Of a DNA stretch of 64,000 bases, positions 12,243 to 25,047 are shown in pieces. Numbering within the stretch: position 1 is the stretch's first letter; each line of letters opens with the position of its first letter. The notes under the pieces are model-generated. The model saw only the letters and a list, made by a program, of their open reading frames with translations. It had not been told where the DNA came from and ran no database searches. The position numbers and the translations under genes are program-made. Source of the DNA: Callaeas wilsoni (lineage: Eukaryota > Chordata > Aves > Passeriformes > Callaeidae). The stretch covers positions 1 through 64,000 of the forward strand of contig VWPU01013673.1 in the NCBI GenBank assembly GCA_013398955.1, given 5' to 3'.

Positions 12243-13312
12243 TGTCCTAGTTCTGGCCAGGACAGGGTCAATTTTTGCAGTAGCCAGGACGTGGTGAGCC
12301 TGTGGTGATCTGCCTGGTCTGGTGCTATGATATTGCGGCCCATATTATGAAACTAAATAGGTGGTAGCGAAGCCATGCAACTGGGATCTCTGTCCTGGGA
12401 TGTGGGATGTGGGCATTGACAAAGAGATTGGGAAGAGGACAGAAATCTTAGCCTCTGGAGCAACTCCCATGAAGCGTGAGAGAAAGGTATTCATTCTTGC
12501 AAGTATGTTCTAGTAGTGTGGTCAAGCAGGGGAAAACTGTGGAGAAATGTATCCAGTACCTGAGAGAATTACCTGTGCTGTAGGTAACCTATAAGGATTC
12601 AAATAACAAGCAGTCCCTTGTAGATTCAGATCAGGTCCAGCTTACACAATCCATGTGGCAGAAGTTTATATGGAGCACACCATTGTTGTACACCAACTCA
12701 TTAGCATTGATATCAATGAAAGATAACAAAGAGGGCTTCAGGTGACCATACAACCATGGCAATATGAAGTAATTTTTCTTCCTTGCCAAACTGTGCCTCA
12801 CCTGTGGAAAGACTGTCCAAGACTGCAGACAGACTCAAAATATTCAAGCATGTTAGAGAGGAAATGTCTTATGCCCCTCCAGTATGGACCACAGTCTCTG
12901 TTATTGGAAGCATGCGCTGGTTGGCTTGAGAGAAAGGGCACACACCATGAGATAACATGCAGTTTTACTTGACCACAGAGAAGACATGAGAAAGTGGGAT
13001 GGAAAATCCACCTCTGCCCTAGCAACACAGGTGTGTGAATTGAGAAGAAGGAAAACCACCATAGGAAATTCTCCAAGGATAAATGCCACTCCAGTTTCCG
13101 GTGGGCAAGTTGTCAGACACAATGGAAGGGCTGAACGTTACTTCTGATCCTCTTGAAAGGACATCCAGTTCACATTTACCAGACATGAACAATGACTACT
13201 ATGACTAGAACTAGAGGAGCCCTGCCTCCAGCAGGAGGAAAGGGAGAACCGGATCTATTGGACTGTGTGGATCTGATAGCTTGGTGCATCAGACCTTCAA
13301 GAGTATAAGGCT

Positions 13313-13444
13313 TTAGTTGATACTGGCACAAAATGTACCCTGATGCCATCAAGATCTATAGGGGCGGAATCTATCTCTATTTCTGGGGTGACAAGGGGGA
13401 TCCTAATAGCTGACAGTACTGGAAGTTATAGTGAGCCTGACTGA
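13313..13444 (+). pseudogene. ERVL protease remnant with DTG motif
   Basis: An open stretch of about 44 codons carries LVDTGTKCTLMPS. The Asp-Thr-Gly at codons 13319-13327 is the catalytic triplet of retroviral aspartic proteases. A TGA at about 13442-13444 ends the frame. It lies directly before the RT region, in the usual gag-pro-pol order. It is a remnant with no sign of function. Confidence 0.8.
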
Positions 13445-13479
13445 GAACAAAAGGCAGAAACAACCCATTCTGTTTGGCC

Positions 13480-14520
13480 CAGAGGCCCTGTCTGTCCTTG
13501 GCATAGGTTAACTCAGGAGAGGGTATTTCAAGAACCCAAGAGGGCATTGTTGGGCTTTTGGGATAGCTGCTGTGGAGACAGAGGAGATTAGACAGCTGAA
13601 TACTTTGCCTGGTCTCTCAGAGGACCCTTCTGCTGTGGGACTGGTGAGGGTCAAAGAACAACATGTACTGATCACTACCACAACAGTGCATCATCAACAA
13701 TACCGTGCAAATCAGGACTCCATGACCCACATCCATGAGATGATGCATGAACCACGGAGACCTAGGGACTAGTCAGCAAGATTCACTCATTCTTTAATAG
13801 TCCTATATGTCCAGTGTGTAAGTCCAGTGGAGACTGACAGTGGACTACTGTATCCTTAACAAAGTCACAGCACCACTGAGAGCTACTGTGATGCATATGT
13901 TGGAACTTGAGAATGATCTGGAGTCCAAGGCAGCAAAATGGTGCCACCATGTACATTGCTAATGCATTTTTCTCCATTTCTTAGTCAAGAGAGTTCAGGC
14001 CAGTTTTTACCTGGAGGGGTGTCACATACATCTGGAACTGATGGCCCCAGGAGTGGAAGCCCAGCCCCATTATTTGGCATGAACTGATCCAGACTGAACT
14101 TGAAGAGGGTGAGGCTCCAGACCACTTGCAACTTGTTGATGACATTATTGTGTCGCGCAACATAACAGAGAGATATTTTTTAAAAAAGAAGATAATCAAC
14201 ATCCTCCTTATGGTCGATTTTGCCATAAAGCAAAGTAAAGTCAGGGGACCTGCCCAGGAATAACAGGTTTTAGGAGTAAAATAGCAAGATGGATATCATC
14301 AGATTCCAGCAGATATGGTCAACAAAATAGTGGCTATGTCCCTACCAGCCAGCAAGAAGGAAACACAAGCTTTCCTCAGTACCGTGGATTTTTGAAGGAT
14401 GCATATTCCAGATTACAGTCAGATTGTAAACTCTTTCTATCAAATGTCCCAGAAGAAGAAACCTTTTAAGTGGGGTCCTGAAGAACAACAAGCTTTGTAA
14501 CAAATTAAACAGGAGATTCC
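13480..14520 (+). pseudogene. ERVL reverse transcriptase remnant
   Basis: The stretch begins with the linker also seen in the antisense copy (AFGIAAVETEEIRQLNTLPG near 13553-13612). It continues through the RT fingers and palm with several frame changes and reaches the catalytic box at 14132-14143. The box reads LVDD here, whereas the antisense copy in this window keeps YIDD, so the aromatic residue of the YXDD motif has been lost. The thumb region ends near GPEEQQAL at about 14470-14500. Confidence 0.8.
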
Positions 14521-14532
14521 TTGGGAGCCATG

Positions 14533-14612
14533 GGCCCAGTTAGAATAGGACAAAATGTGAAAAATATGCCATAGGCCCAGTTAGAACAGGACAAAATGTG
14601 AAAAATATGCTG
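14533..14612. repeat. 41-bp tandem duplication inside the ERVL pol
   Basis: The unit beginning GGCCCAGTTAGAA at 14533 recurs at 14574 with only a few substitutions (AATAGG versus AACAGG, GCCATA versus GCTGTA). 41 is not a multiple of three, so the duplication alone shifts the pol frame. Confidence 0.9.
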
Positions 14613-15755
14613 TACACTGCAGCCAGGGAGCATGGTCCTTCCTGGAATCTCTGGCAAAAGGTACCCTGGGAGACTTGAAGGTAACCCCTGGGATTCTGGA
14701 CTGTGGAATACAAATGATATGAGGCCGGTTACACTTCAACTGAAAAAGAGGTACTGACAGTTTATGAAGGAGTTGTAGCTCCTTCAGAAGTAATTGTCAC
14801 TGAAGCACAGCTCCTCCTGGCACCCTGTTAGCCTGTGCTGGGCTGGATATTTAAAAGAAAAGTCCTTTTTACACATCATGCTTCAGATGCGTGCAAAGTG
14901 GTTTGTGCTGATCACTCAGAAACCTCAAAGAGAAACCCCTAATTGACCAGGGATATTGGCCTAAAGGCAAAATCACAAATCATTAATTGTCCTCAAGGCA
15001 AAAATTTTGGACTATCATCATCATGGGAGGAGGAAAAGAAGACATGTGCTGAGGAGGTTTCACCATATATAATCAGCTACCAGAAAATGAAAACTGATAT
15101 GCACTCTTTACTGATGGTTCTGCTGTATTGTAGGAATATACCAAAAATCAAAAGCTGCTGTATGGAGTTCTGTGTGATGAGTTTCAGAAATCAGACAAGC
15201 TGGATCTAGGCTGCAGAGCTGTAAGATGTCCAGCTGGCTTTAGATTTTGCTAAGAGAAATGGCCAGTGCTCTACCTCTACACTGACTTGTGGATGGCAAC
15301 AAATGCTCTGTGAGGGTGGCCCGCAGACCAATGGAAAAAGACCAGTTGGCTGTGTGGAGTAAACCCATCCAGACAGCTGAAATGTGGCAAGAGATTGCTG
15401 CCTGGGTTGTAAAACTAAGTCACGTAGATGAAAGTGTACCCAAGAATTGGGCTACTGAAGAGCAACACAACAATGGATAGGTGGATTGAGCTGCCAAGAT
15501 TAAAGTGTGTCAGGTGGATCCGGATTGGCAGAATAAGGGTAAATTATTTCTGGCTCGGTGGGCCCATGATGCCTCAGGTCATAAAGAAAGAGATGCAACA
15601 GGAGATGGGACTGTGATTAAGGGTGGACTTAACCATGGATCCTATTGCTCAGGTTATCCACAACTGAAATACGCACTGCAATCGAGCAGGCCATGTGGGT
15701 AAAACCTCTGTAATATGGGGGACAATGGTTGAAATATAAGTATGGGGAGGTCTGG

Positions 15756-16140
15756 GAGATTGATTACATCACACTCTCTCAAACCCACCAAGAAAGTGCT
15801 ATGTACTTACAGTGGTGGAAACAACCACTGGAGATGTGCTCTGTGCCTCACGCCACAGCCTGTAATGCCATCTTGGGCCTTGAAAAATAAGTCCTGTGGC
15901 AACATGGCACCCAGAAAGAATTGAGTCAGATAACGGGACTCATTTTAAAAATCACCTCATAGACATCTGGCCCAAAGAGCATGATATGGAGTGGGTATAT
16001 CATATTCACTATCATGTACCAGCCTCTGGGAATATTGAGTGGTACAATGGGCTATTAAAAAAACATATTGAAAGCAATAGATGGTGGGACATTCAAACAT
16101 TGGGATCTACATTTTGTGAAGGCCATCTGGTTAGTCCACA
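15756..16140 (+). pseudogene. ERVL integrase remnant with DD35E-like residues
   Basis: WEIDYI at about 15753-15770 gives the first catalytic Asp (codon 15762-15764). A second frame holds ESDNGTHFKN (Asp codon 15929-15931) and GNIEWYN (Glu codon 16037-16039). There are exactly 35 residues between that Asp and Glu, as in the retroviral integrase core. A frameshift lies between the first Asp and the second, and the open frame ends at 16142-16144. The catalytic residues are recognisable but the protein is broken. Confidence 0.85.
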
Positions 16141-16726
16141 CTAATTGAACTCCCAGTGCCCGATTAAAACCTCCATGTACCGTAGAAGGGGACAAAGTCC
16201 CTGTGGTGCATATGAGGAGTATGTTTGGAAAGACAGTTTGGCTTAATCCTGCCTCATCAAATGTGGGATTGTTTTGCTCAAGAATCTGGGTGCACTTGGT
16301 GCGTAATGCAAAGTGACAGGGAAACATTATGTATACCTTGAAGGGATTTGATTTTTGGGTGAGAACAGTCTGTAATGTTGAATTGTATAATATTGGCTGC
16401 TGAATTACACTGCCACTGTATGCCACAACCAGCATGAGCCATGGATATGGACTGCTCCAGATACACTAGTTGTGAGCTCCTGATGCAGCTTGCAACCACC
16501 CAACAGCATACCAGCCCTCCTGCCCTTGAAGACATTGAGGATGGATAGAATCCACAGTCATGGACTAAATGAACTCAACAGACATCTTGGAGGAATGGCC
16601 ATTGACTACAGAAATGATAACAGTGTTTGTAAATACATATATATTTTTTTTTCTATATATATGTATATATTTGGAAAATGTAGGATGGGGGCATGATGCA
16701 AATGGTATAGAATAAGGAGTGGGTAC

Positions 16727-17140
16727 TGTCCTGGTTCCAAACAGGACAGGGTTAATTTTTACAGCAGCCAGAGGAGGCATGGCTAGGACCCAGAAGTTAT
16801 TCTATACCACTTCACATTATTTTCCTGGGATGGGGGAAGGACTTTCTTCTGGGTTGGCATAGGGTGGTGGCAGTCAGGTTGGGCTCCATGGTGAGCATCT
16901 GCATATGAATCACTTGCCGTTCTCTCATATTGTTGCTATTACTGTTTGTTTTCTTATCTCATTGCTGTTTCCAGGCGATTGTTCTTAAGTTATGATCTGT
17001 GTCTTTTTTGTGCCTTCAGTTCTCCTTTCCAACCCACTGCAGGGGGAGGGGAAGGTGGAATGGGGAGTGAGCAAGTAGTGCATGGTTTTGTGGGTTTTCG
17101 TGGAGAACTTAATTGGAGAATACCATCCCTAAACCATGAA
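16727..17140 (+). mobile_element. 3' LTR of the ERVL-like provirus
   Basis: Starts TGTCCTGGTTCC directly after a purine-rich stretch (AATAAGGAGTGGG). It has the GACAGGGTTAATTTTT block shared with the left end at 12243 and ends near AAACCATGA at about 17139. The terminal CA is not intact, so the right boundary is approximate. Confidence 0.75.
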
Positions 17141-18167
17141 CTACTACTAGCCAAGGGGACTATGGTTGTAAGGAACTTGCTTGACCTAGGATTGGACAAG
17201 TATTTCCTTATGGTCTTTAATTGCAGACCCTTTCCTCTCCTTTCTGTTAAGTGTTCTTCAGAGACATAAAGCCTGACTTAACCTATATCAGAAAAGACTC
17301 CCAGTCCTGTTGATTTCCCAGTATTTTGAGATGTGACATGACACAGGTCTTCATACACCAAGTGACCATGCTGTAGGTGTGAAAGATTCTAAGTAAAATA
17401 CTGGTTTTTTATACTCAACATCTATGAGCACGTCTTAAAGGAAACATCTTCCCTTAATTAATTAGTTCTACTAATGTGTTTTAGCTAGCCATTAGGGAGC
17501 TGCTCAAACAGCTTAGAAACCAAGTGTCTCTCTGAGCAGTCACAAAGGCAGGCGTGTGTTCCTTTCCAAGACAATTAGCCATTGAGGATTTTAGGAGGTC
17601 TAAGACAAGAATTATGAGCTGGCATTGGGAGATGGTTTTTCTGAGTGACACAGCTGACACAGTAAAGGAATGTTACTTGGAAATATTTGTACCCCCATTT
17701 AATGTATATTAACAAAAATAAGAAGAATTCAGCTCTTCTTATAGCCACAGAAGCTTTTCGCTGCTTAGTTTCCTGAATACTTTAGCTTCTATTTCACATT
17801 AGTCAGGACACTGGCAAGAAGTTCAGCACAATTCTAGTGAGCTGCTAATTTAAGTAAATGATTTTACAGTATATTTAACAGACTATTTAAATTTGAAAGC
17901 TCTGTGGGGAATACTGCAGCTATGTCATCCTATACATATCTTCTCAGCATAAAGCAATGTTATAGAGTGACTGAAGTAGATTAAAGGGCCTTTTGAAACA
18001 TGTGACTTGAAAAACTGAAAAACTGGGAAATACTGGGTTATAACAATTGATCTTCTACCATCTTGTGATGCTGGAAAAGGACTTTCAGTTCTGAGGGCTG
18101 GTAGGCATGTTTGGACTTACGTAGTTAAATGTAAATGTAATCTAAAGGTAATGTGAAATGTTATATT
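17141..18167 (+). other. PDE1C intron B-C, middle part; nothing recognised
   Basis: Unique-looking AT-rich intron between the ERVL provirus and the antisense CR1. No exon or repeat could be assigned. Confidence 0.65.
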
Positions 18168-19355
18168 CATAGCATCATAGAATACCAGGTTGGAAGGAAA
18201 CTGAAGGACCGTCTGGTCTAACCCTTCTTGGCAAAAACACAGTCTAGATAAGATGGTCCAGCACCCTATCCAGCTGAATCTTAAAAGTGTCCAACACCGG
18301 GGAATCCACCTCTCCCTTGGGGAGATCACTTTAATGGCTGATCTCATTGTGAAAATTTTAATTTTGTATCTAATCAGAATCTCTTCATGAGTAACTTGTA
18401 TCCATTACCTCGTATCTTTTCATGTGCCTCCTTGTAAGATGGAGGTCTCCATCTTCTTTATAGCCACCCTTTAAATACTGGAACATGGTGATAAGGTCTC
18501 TTTTGAGTTTTCTTTTCTCGAGGCTTAACAAACACAGTTCTCTCAGCCCTTTCTTATATGGCAGGCTTCCCAGCTCCTTTATCATCCCTGTAGGCCTTCT
18601 CTTGGCCCTCTGCAGCCTATCCACTTCTTTATTTGCATGGGGGGACCAAAACTGAACACTGTATTCCACCTGCGGCCTGGCAGGTGCTGAATAGAGTGGG
18701 ATAATGATTTCTTTACATCTGCTGGTGATGCCCTTGTTGATGCAGCCCACCATTCAGTTGTTTTCTTCACCAGAGCACCACAGTGTTCACTCACATTTGC
18801 TTGTTATCCAGCAGGACCCTCAGGTCCTTTTCCACAGAGCTGCTCCCCAGCTGGGTTGTTCTTAGCCTGTGTTGTGGTCCTGGGTTATGTTTTCCCAGGT
18901 TCAAGACCTTACATTTGTCTTTGTTGAACTTCATAAGGTTCTTGTGAGCCCACTCTTCCTGCCTATCCAGGTGCACCTGCAGGAAAACTCTCCTTTTAGG
19001 AGTGTCCCGTTTACCACTTAGTTTGGTATCATCAGCAAACTTCACCAGGATACACCTGATCCCATCATCCAGATCTCTTGTATTTAAACAGCATTGGGTC
19101 CAGTATTGACTGCTAGAGTATCCCACTTGTGACAGGTTGCTAGTTTGAAAAGAAGCTGTTTACCACCACTTGCTGACAGGCTGAGGCCTGTCAGCTGCTT
19201 CCCCACCTGCTGCATGGACCACTTGTCTATACTACAATGCATCAGTGTCTTTAGGAGGAGGCTATTGGAAATCATATCAAAAGCGTTAGAGAAATCCAGG
19301 TAGACAATGTCCACAGCTTGTCCCACATCAACCAGGCAGGTTACTTTCTCATAGA
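18168..19355 (-). mobile_element. CR1 LINE, 5'-truncated, antisense (RT and 3' end)
   Basis: Read on the minus strand, this is the distal part of a CR1 reverse transcriptase followed by the 3' UTR. Visible are VDIVYLDFSNAFD (19312-19274), the palm motif FADDTKLSG (about 19039-19013) and the C-terminal stretch ending near 18385. The 3' tail, with CATAGAAT in the + orientation, is at about 18175-18182, the reverse complement of the ATTCTATG tail unit of CR1. Several frameshifts separate the open stretches (19326-19084, 19126-18791, 18753-18385). The element is dead, and 5' truncation is the usual state of CR1 copies. Confidence 0.95.
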
Positions 19356-19824
19356 AAACTGTTAGTGTTTTCTTTGGAAAAAATTACTAATCTGCATCCA
19401 GCCAGCCTTATCTGAAAGATTAAAAAAAACATGCAAAGAAGTGCAAGCCCTGAAAAATGAGTCCTGACAGTGATGTTTTCTTATGGAAGATTTGCTCTGA
19501 GAGCTGAGCTCTCTGGAGAATTGCAGTGAGAAGCATTCTTGTGCTCAAGTGGATTTTTAGTTGGTGCATAGAAATACCAAGCAAGCAGGGAAAGTTCTAA
19601 TGAAAAGTCACTGGAATCAAGATGCTTAATTCACCAGCTTCTTGGACCATAAGTTTTCCAGTGAGACTCAAATTCTTCACAATTTATGTTAAAAAACAAA
19701 CAATCTAAACAAAATTTAAACTTAATTAAAGTAAAATGAGAGGCTTTTACAGTCGTGGCATAAGATATTAAAAGTGCAATGTGTCATGTTTTTTTTTAAA
19801 TTTCTTCTCAATTTTTTTCTCCAG
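19356..19824 (+). other. PDE1C intron B-C, 3' part
   Basis: Ends with a strong T-rich tract and CTCCAG acceptor before exon C. No other feature seen. Confidence 0.8.
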
Positions 19825-19906
19825 GGTGACAAAGAAGCAGAACTAGGGCTGCCCTTCTCTCCTCTGTGTGATCGGAAATCTACTATGGTTGCTCAGTCTC
19901 AAATAG
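19825..19906 (+). CDS. PDE1C: PDE1C exon C: catalytic domain (GDKEAELGLPFSPLCDRKST)
   Basis: Acceptor CTCCAG and donor GTATGT flank an 82-base exon encoding GDKEAELGLPFSPLCDRKST and MVAQSQI. This is the loop and helix leading into the nucleotide pocket of PDE1. The Gln of the SQ(I/V)GF motif, split over exons C and D, is the invariant residue that hydrogen-bonds the purine of cAMP or cGMP. Phase in is 0 and phase out is 1 (G|GT Gly). Confidence 0.95.
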
Positions 19907-22900
19907 GTATGTCCCTTTTGGTGCATGCAAAGTAGCATCTTAAAAGAAAAACTTCATCTTCTCAATAGCACTAAGATCCTAGTGATCTCATCATTTGGAA
20001 CTATGTTAAAGAGAGGAAATAAGGCACAATGGCATTATTTTCCCCAGATCAACAATTCAAAGAGGAGCCATTAAATTTATGGTGATGGTTCCATACAGTA
20101 ACCAAGTTACCTTTGACATTGTCTGCAGAAATAACTACAGTACCTGGTTATGACACTTCATGATTTTGTGAGCTGTGAAGACAGGGCACACATGAGAATA
20201 CCATGTGAATGAGTGTCATTGGAGTATATGAAAATGTAATAAAAATTTGAAAATGTAATCCTTTGATGACCTGGAAAAAGAGTTTATTCCTTTCACCCTT
20301 TCCCTCACAATGCTTTAAACCAACCATTATTTTTCACTGAAGCCAAGCAACTAGCAAACCTTCTTTTGTGCCATCCATTCAGGAAAAGAGATCTTTTTAC
20401 AGACTCACCACCAACACTTTACCTCTCCTTCAGTTATTGAATGAAAAACTAGGGGAAGGATGAGGCAACAAGCCTGACATTTAGTGAAAGAACAAGAGGG
20501 GCTAAGTGAAGTAAAACTGTTCAGGGGGCTTGGCACAATGAAGAGAACATGGAAAAGGTGGATTTGTGGGTAGATTTTTATACCTTGGAAGTAAGTGAAG
20601 TAGATATAAGAACATGTTCCAGCCTCAACTGAAGAATAGGTAGCCAAATGGAATAAAAAAGGAAATATAACATGAACACTAAAATTGAGACAATTGAGAA
20701 AAACAGAAAGACAGAAAACATATTAAAGAAAGCAAACAAAAAATTTGAAGCAAGAAATTTCTCTCAAAGAATGAAACAAAGATTCCCCTGAATCTAGGAA
20801 AGTACAGATTCATATCTTTGGCTAAGAGCTGTTTTCTGTTTAGAATTATTTCATTGTTCCTGGTAGGCAAGCCATTATCTCAGAGACAGCATCCCAACTT
20901 TTTCTGGCTTTGGAACTTCAGACAATTCACCTAAGAGTCTGAGTTTGAAGAGCCCTATACAAGCCTGGCCTGGTTACCAGGCTTGTAGCATTTTCTCTTC
21001 CGCAACAATAACCCAGTGTACAACTGTGTGTTCTGCCAGTAGCTTGGTGAGGGAAAGCAGCAACAAACTTGAAATGCTACAGTCTCAGCTAAAACTCATG
21101 TTGAAGACTCCTGGACATAGGTTTATTGCTGTGCTGCGGGAGAAGATAAACTCTCCCTCTCTGGTTGCTGTGAAGGAAAGTACAGGTAGATACTTCTCTT
21201 CCACATCCCTTTTATTGGCTTTCAGACATGTTACTTCTTACAGGGAGAAGGAATTGTGCTTTTCCCAGGGTCCCTCTACATAGGGCTGTGTATGCTTGGA
21301 AACCATGTTTTCCTGGTCCTCTCCTTTTGTGCTCCTTTGCTCAGAAAGACCAAGAGAGGAAATAAACTTCTGTTCTGACACCCATTGTGTCAAGCCACTG
21401 CAAAATTAATGTTATATTAAACAATCACAAATACAATTTACCTTAGAGGCACTTGTCAGCAGGCAAAAGCAGGCTTCTTTAGTCATATACTATTTCATTT
21501 GTGCAGTTTAGTAATCCATTGACATTAATAGACTACTCTTTATTTTTGCCTTCTACCATTACAAAATTATTACTTTCTCAGTCTACTGCAGATTTTGACA
21601 GTGTCTTTCTCTAATGTCCCTTTTGTTAAATTGAAACCGTCTATATTTTCTGGCTATTTGCTGAGATAAGACTTTCAAATTTTTAGGCTAGATTCTCAGA
21701 CAAATAGTCTCCTTCCATTTATTTACTTACCCAATTAATAGCCTCAACAAATTATTTCCTGGAATAGTAATTACATTTCTTTGCAGAAGTAAGTTCTTAC
21801 TGAATTCCAAATTGTGCTATTATATGGTTGGACTTGACGACCTTAAAGGTCCTTTCCAACCTTAGTGATTCTATGATTGTCATCTGCACCAAGCAGCCAT
21901 AAATTCTCATGAATTAAAAATCTTTATTCTTTGTGAAATAAAATTGTGCTTTTGGTTCTATCAAGGACACAGCCTAGAAATCATGTTCTGGTGGCTCAAC
22001 TTGTTTGTAGTTACTGGTTTGCTGCTCTAAGGTCACCGTAGATGCAGCAACAGTGGGCACTCATATTCATTAATGAAAGCTTTTCACAAACCTAGACTGA
22101 AGATTTTGGCAGTATGGACTTATTGCATGAAATTAAGCAACCCAACAGAAAAAAACTCCTCAAAGGAAAGAATATATCTCTCCTGTTGCATCAGGTTATG
22201 AAAAAACTGTTCAGTTTAAGTTGATAAATAAAAACTCTGTGAATATCAATTAATAAATTTTATTTTGAAAATCTCTTAATGTTAATTATAATGACCAATT
22301 TATCATCCTTTTTCTTATTCAATAGAATGAGTATAGCAAATATTTCTGTACCATAGTGAAGTACAGAAATTGGGAGACATTTTTGTTGGGAAGTCAAGTT
22401 GCTTGTCAGAGTGAGGGAGAGAAAAAAGCTGCAGAGAAAACAGACCAAGACCTTCATATTTCCCAACAAGAATATCAGGAGCTAAAACTTCTCTGGCTCA
22501 AACTCTAGGAAGCTTGTGTTACTGAAGATCAGCCATTATTGTCATTGTCCTCTTTTGCAGCTGATAAATGCAACAGCATGCTTTTATTTTTGTCCTTTTA
22601 TTGTCAAGAAACAAAAATGCACTTTCAGAAAATATTGGATAAAGGCTGATGAGTGCATGCTGCTTATTTTTTTTTTTCGTGGACTTTAGAGAAACTGTCC
22701 TCTACCCAATTTTTTCTATGTTGATGTTCACAGGTATAATGAATGAACACTAGGCATATGCCTGGAATTCACTCTTAGCATGCAACACTAACTGGTAAAA
22801 TCATCTTAGTCTCTAGGGTACAGAACTGTTTATCATGCTCATTCTATTGAAGGAGAAAAAGGACGATAAACTGGTCGTTAGCATTAATAAGTTTTAAAAC

Positions 22901-25047
22901 TCAGGCTCATTTTTATATTCAGGGTTTTAATTATCAAACTAAAGTATCATATTTAGAGCTCACTGTCTTCAGGTAAAGAGTGAGAGCACACAGGGAGGAG
23001 GAAGGCATGTGGGAATATGGCAAAAGTTACATAATTTTTAATAAAGTCCTAATTTTTTTATACAATAGCAGATTATGATTCCAACTTTATTATAATCCCC
23101 ATTTTAAGGTAACATAGTTGAATAACTTATTCGTGTTCTAGGGAATAGAGGAAAAAATGCCACTTATTAGAGAAAAGTTGTCCTATATATTTGAATTTGT
23201 TTACCTGTGGTCCCTTGTGGCACCTCTGCTTGTCTTTGTTGATGAAATGCAAGATGTCTCACAGGGAAAACTTGTTTATTAGACACAACTGTTTAATGCT
23301 TTTATGTGCAACTGTTCAGTATCTCACGAAACAGATCCCACCATCTTGCTGCTGAAGTTAGTGACATATTCATGTGTCTGATATCAGATATTTGCATGTC
23401 TCAGGGTTATTAGTGGGGATGGAGCAAATGGCAGTGGTATTACTTGCTGAGCAGCATGACAAGGTACTATGACTTGGGTTTCTTTGGTCATTAAGAGGTA
23501 AATAAGTTTTTGAGTGAAGGGGAATTGAAGAGACATACAGACACACAAATGTGTAAATCAAATTCGCATTATCCTTAGGATTCCTGTGGCAAGCTAAACA
23601 CTGTTCTCAATCAGTAAAATTTCCAGTGCTTAAAAAAATTATATGAAGTTTGCTGGGACTATCTGGGGTGTGATCTAGCATACAATTTCCTGTTCAAGCT
23701 TTATACTGCAAGCATTTCTGATTAACTACCTCAGAATTCTTTTTTTCCTAAATTTTAATAGATAAGACTGACTCAGTGTTATGGAGACACATGATTCACA
23801 TGTTCAGATAAGACTGAATGTGTCTCCAGATTTACAGAATGTTACTTGAAAGTAACATTTTTAATTTGATTGGCATAAAAATACGCCTAATAATCCATCC
23901 TTTTAGAAATTTAGCAAAAATATGGGGAGGGAAATGGAACTAGGAGGATGCTCAACTGCTTTGCACTCAAGATGTGGATTGAAGCATCTGTAAATACAGG
24001 CGCCTGAACCACATGATCTCTTCTTTAATTGTTCAGTTATCACCTACAATCATCAGTGCTGTAGAAACATATCTTTTTGTGGTTTGATACTGGCTCAATG
24101 CCAGGCACCTTCTGCCAAAGGCTCCAGGACAGACCGTGGTCAGAGAACCTGGTCAGAGAAATTACAATATTATTAATGAATAATTAATTGTTGATAATTT
24201 AAAAATATCTAAAAATTGTAATAGTAGGAATTTGTAACAGTAGTAATTGTAACCTGGATCCCAGTGTGCCTTAGGAGGGATTAAGGACTTCAATGTTTTC
24301 TTGGCTACCTGCAGCACTAAGTAATTTCATAAGTGAAGTGCTAAAAGAATTAGGGAAATGTGTAAGCTATTGTAAGCTACTCACTTCCACATTATTTTCA
24401 TGCAGTTTGGATTTTCCTTCATCTCATGACCTTATGGCCACAGGGCTCTTCAGTGTGCACTTCCCAATGTTGAGATCAGAGCCATATTCATCTCTGTCAA
24501 ACTGTATACTGAAGTAGAAATTATTTGGGTCTTTATTTTTTTCGTTTTTTTTTAAATATTAAAAAATGTGGGAAAATCATCTAGATCTGTTTTATTAACA
24601 ACAAGAAAAAGCTGGCCAAGCTCTGAGGAGAGAGAATTCACAGCAACACCTTGATATGCGGTAACAGAGATTTAAGATTACTGGTATTATTACAGTTATA
24701 TTAATTTTCTTCTTTGAGAGAGTTCTTTGAAGGTGAACTTTTTTTTAAGTTTTATCAAAATCTACTACAGATTTGACTTCAATATCTTGATGAGCCTGTT
24801 TATGTTCTGATTTGCCACAGTTTCTTTCCAATGTTAATAGGTACCTTTTATTGCATGCTATATTGAGGGTCTTGGGTCAGGGATTAATGTATAACTCAGT
24901 TTTCCCTTTCTAGTATTTGTCTATCTCTCTTTCAAGGTATAATTTTTTTACTCTGTCATTTACAGTGTGATCATCTGTATTCACTGAAGCAGGGACTCCA
25001 CATAAATCCTCCTCTGCCTGCTTGACTCTGCTTGTGTTTCTGCTCAG
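19907..25047 (+). other. PDE1C intron C-D
   Basis: About 5.1 kb, GTATGT to TGCTCAG. It holds one short CR1 3' end (21832-21878). The stretch 20945-21283 is open in one frame (112 codons) but is not flanked by convincing splice sites in a usable phase. Nothing else was recognised. Confidence 0.8.
21832..21878 (+). mobile_element. Short CR1 3' end
   Basis: The sequence TGGTTGGACTTGACGACCTT, then AAAGGTCCTTTCCAACCTTA and GTGATTCTATGATT, is the conserved 3' end of avian CR1 elements with its tail unit. Only about 47 bases remain, typical of severe 5' truncation. Confidence 0.85.

Larger units (their letters stand above)
12243..17140 (+). mobile_element. Near full-length but broken ERVL-like provirus
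   Basis: The element lies in the PDE1C B-C intron in the same direction as the gene. Its left end starts TGTCCTAGTTC and its 3' LTR starts TGTCCTGGTTCC at 16727. These are the same LTR type, known to me as abundant in neoavian genomes. Between them lie gag/nucleocapsid remnants (about 12500-13250), a protease with DTG, the RT, and an integrase whose second and third catalytic residues are spaced as in DD35E. A purine-rich tract precedes the 3' LTR. All reading frames are interrupted by stops and frameshifts, so it is a fossil. The 5' LTR resembles the 3' LTR for about 45 bases and then diverges or is deleted. A target-site duplication could not be identified; the 3' end near 17140 is approximate. 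Confidence 0.88.

Noticed and set aside
20945..21283. 112-codon frame in intron C-D as a possible extra PDE1C exon
   Set aside because: PDE1 exons C and D join directly within the SQIGF motif, so an inserted exon there would break the catalytic pocket; no good flanking splice sites.
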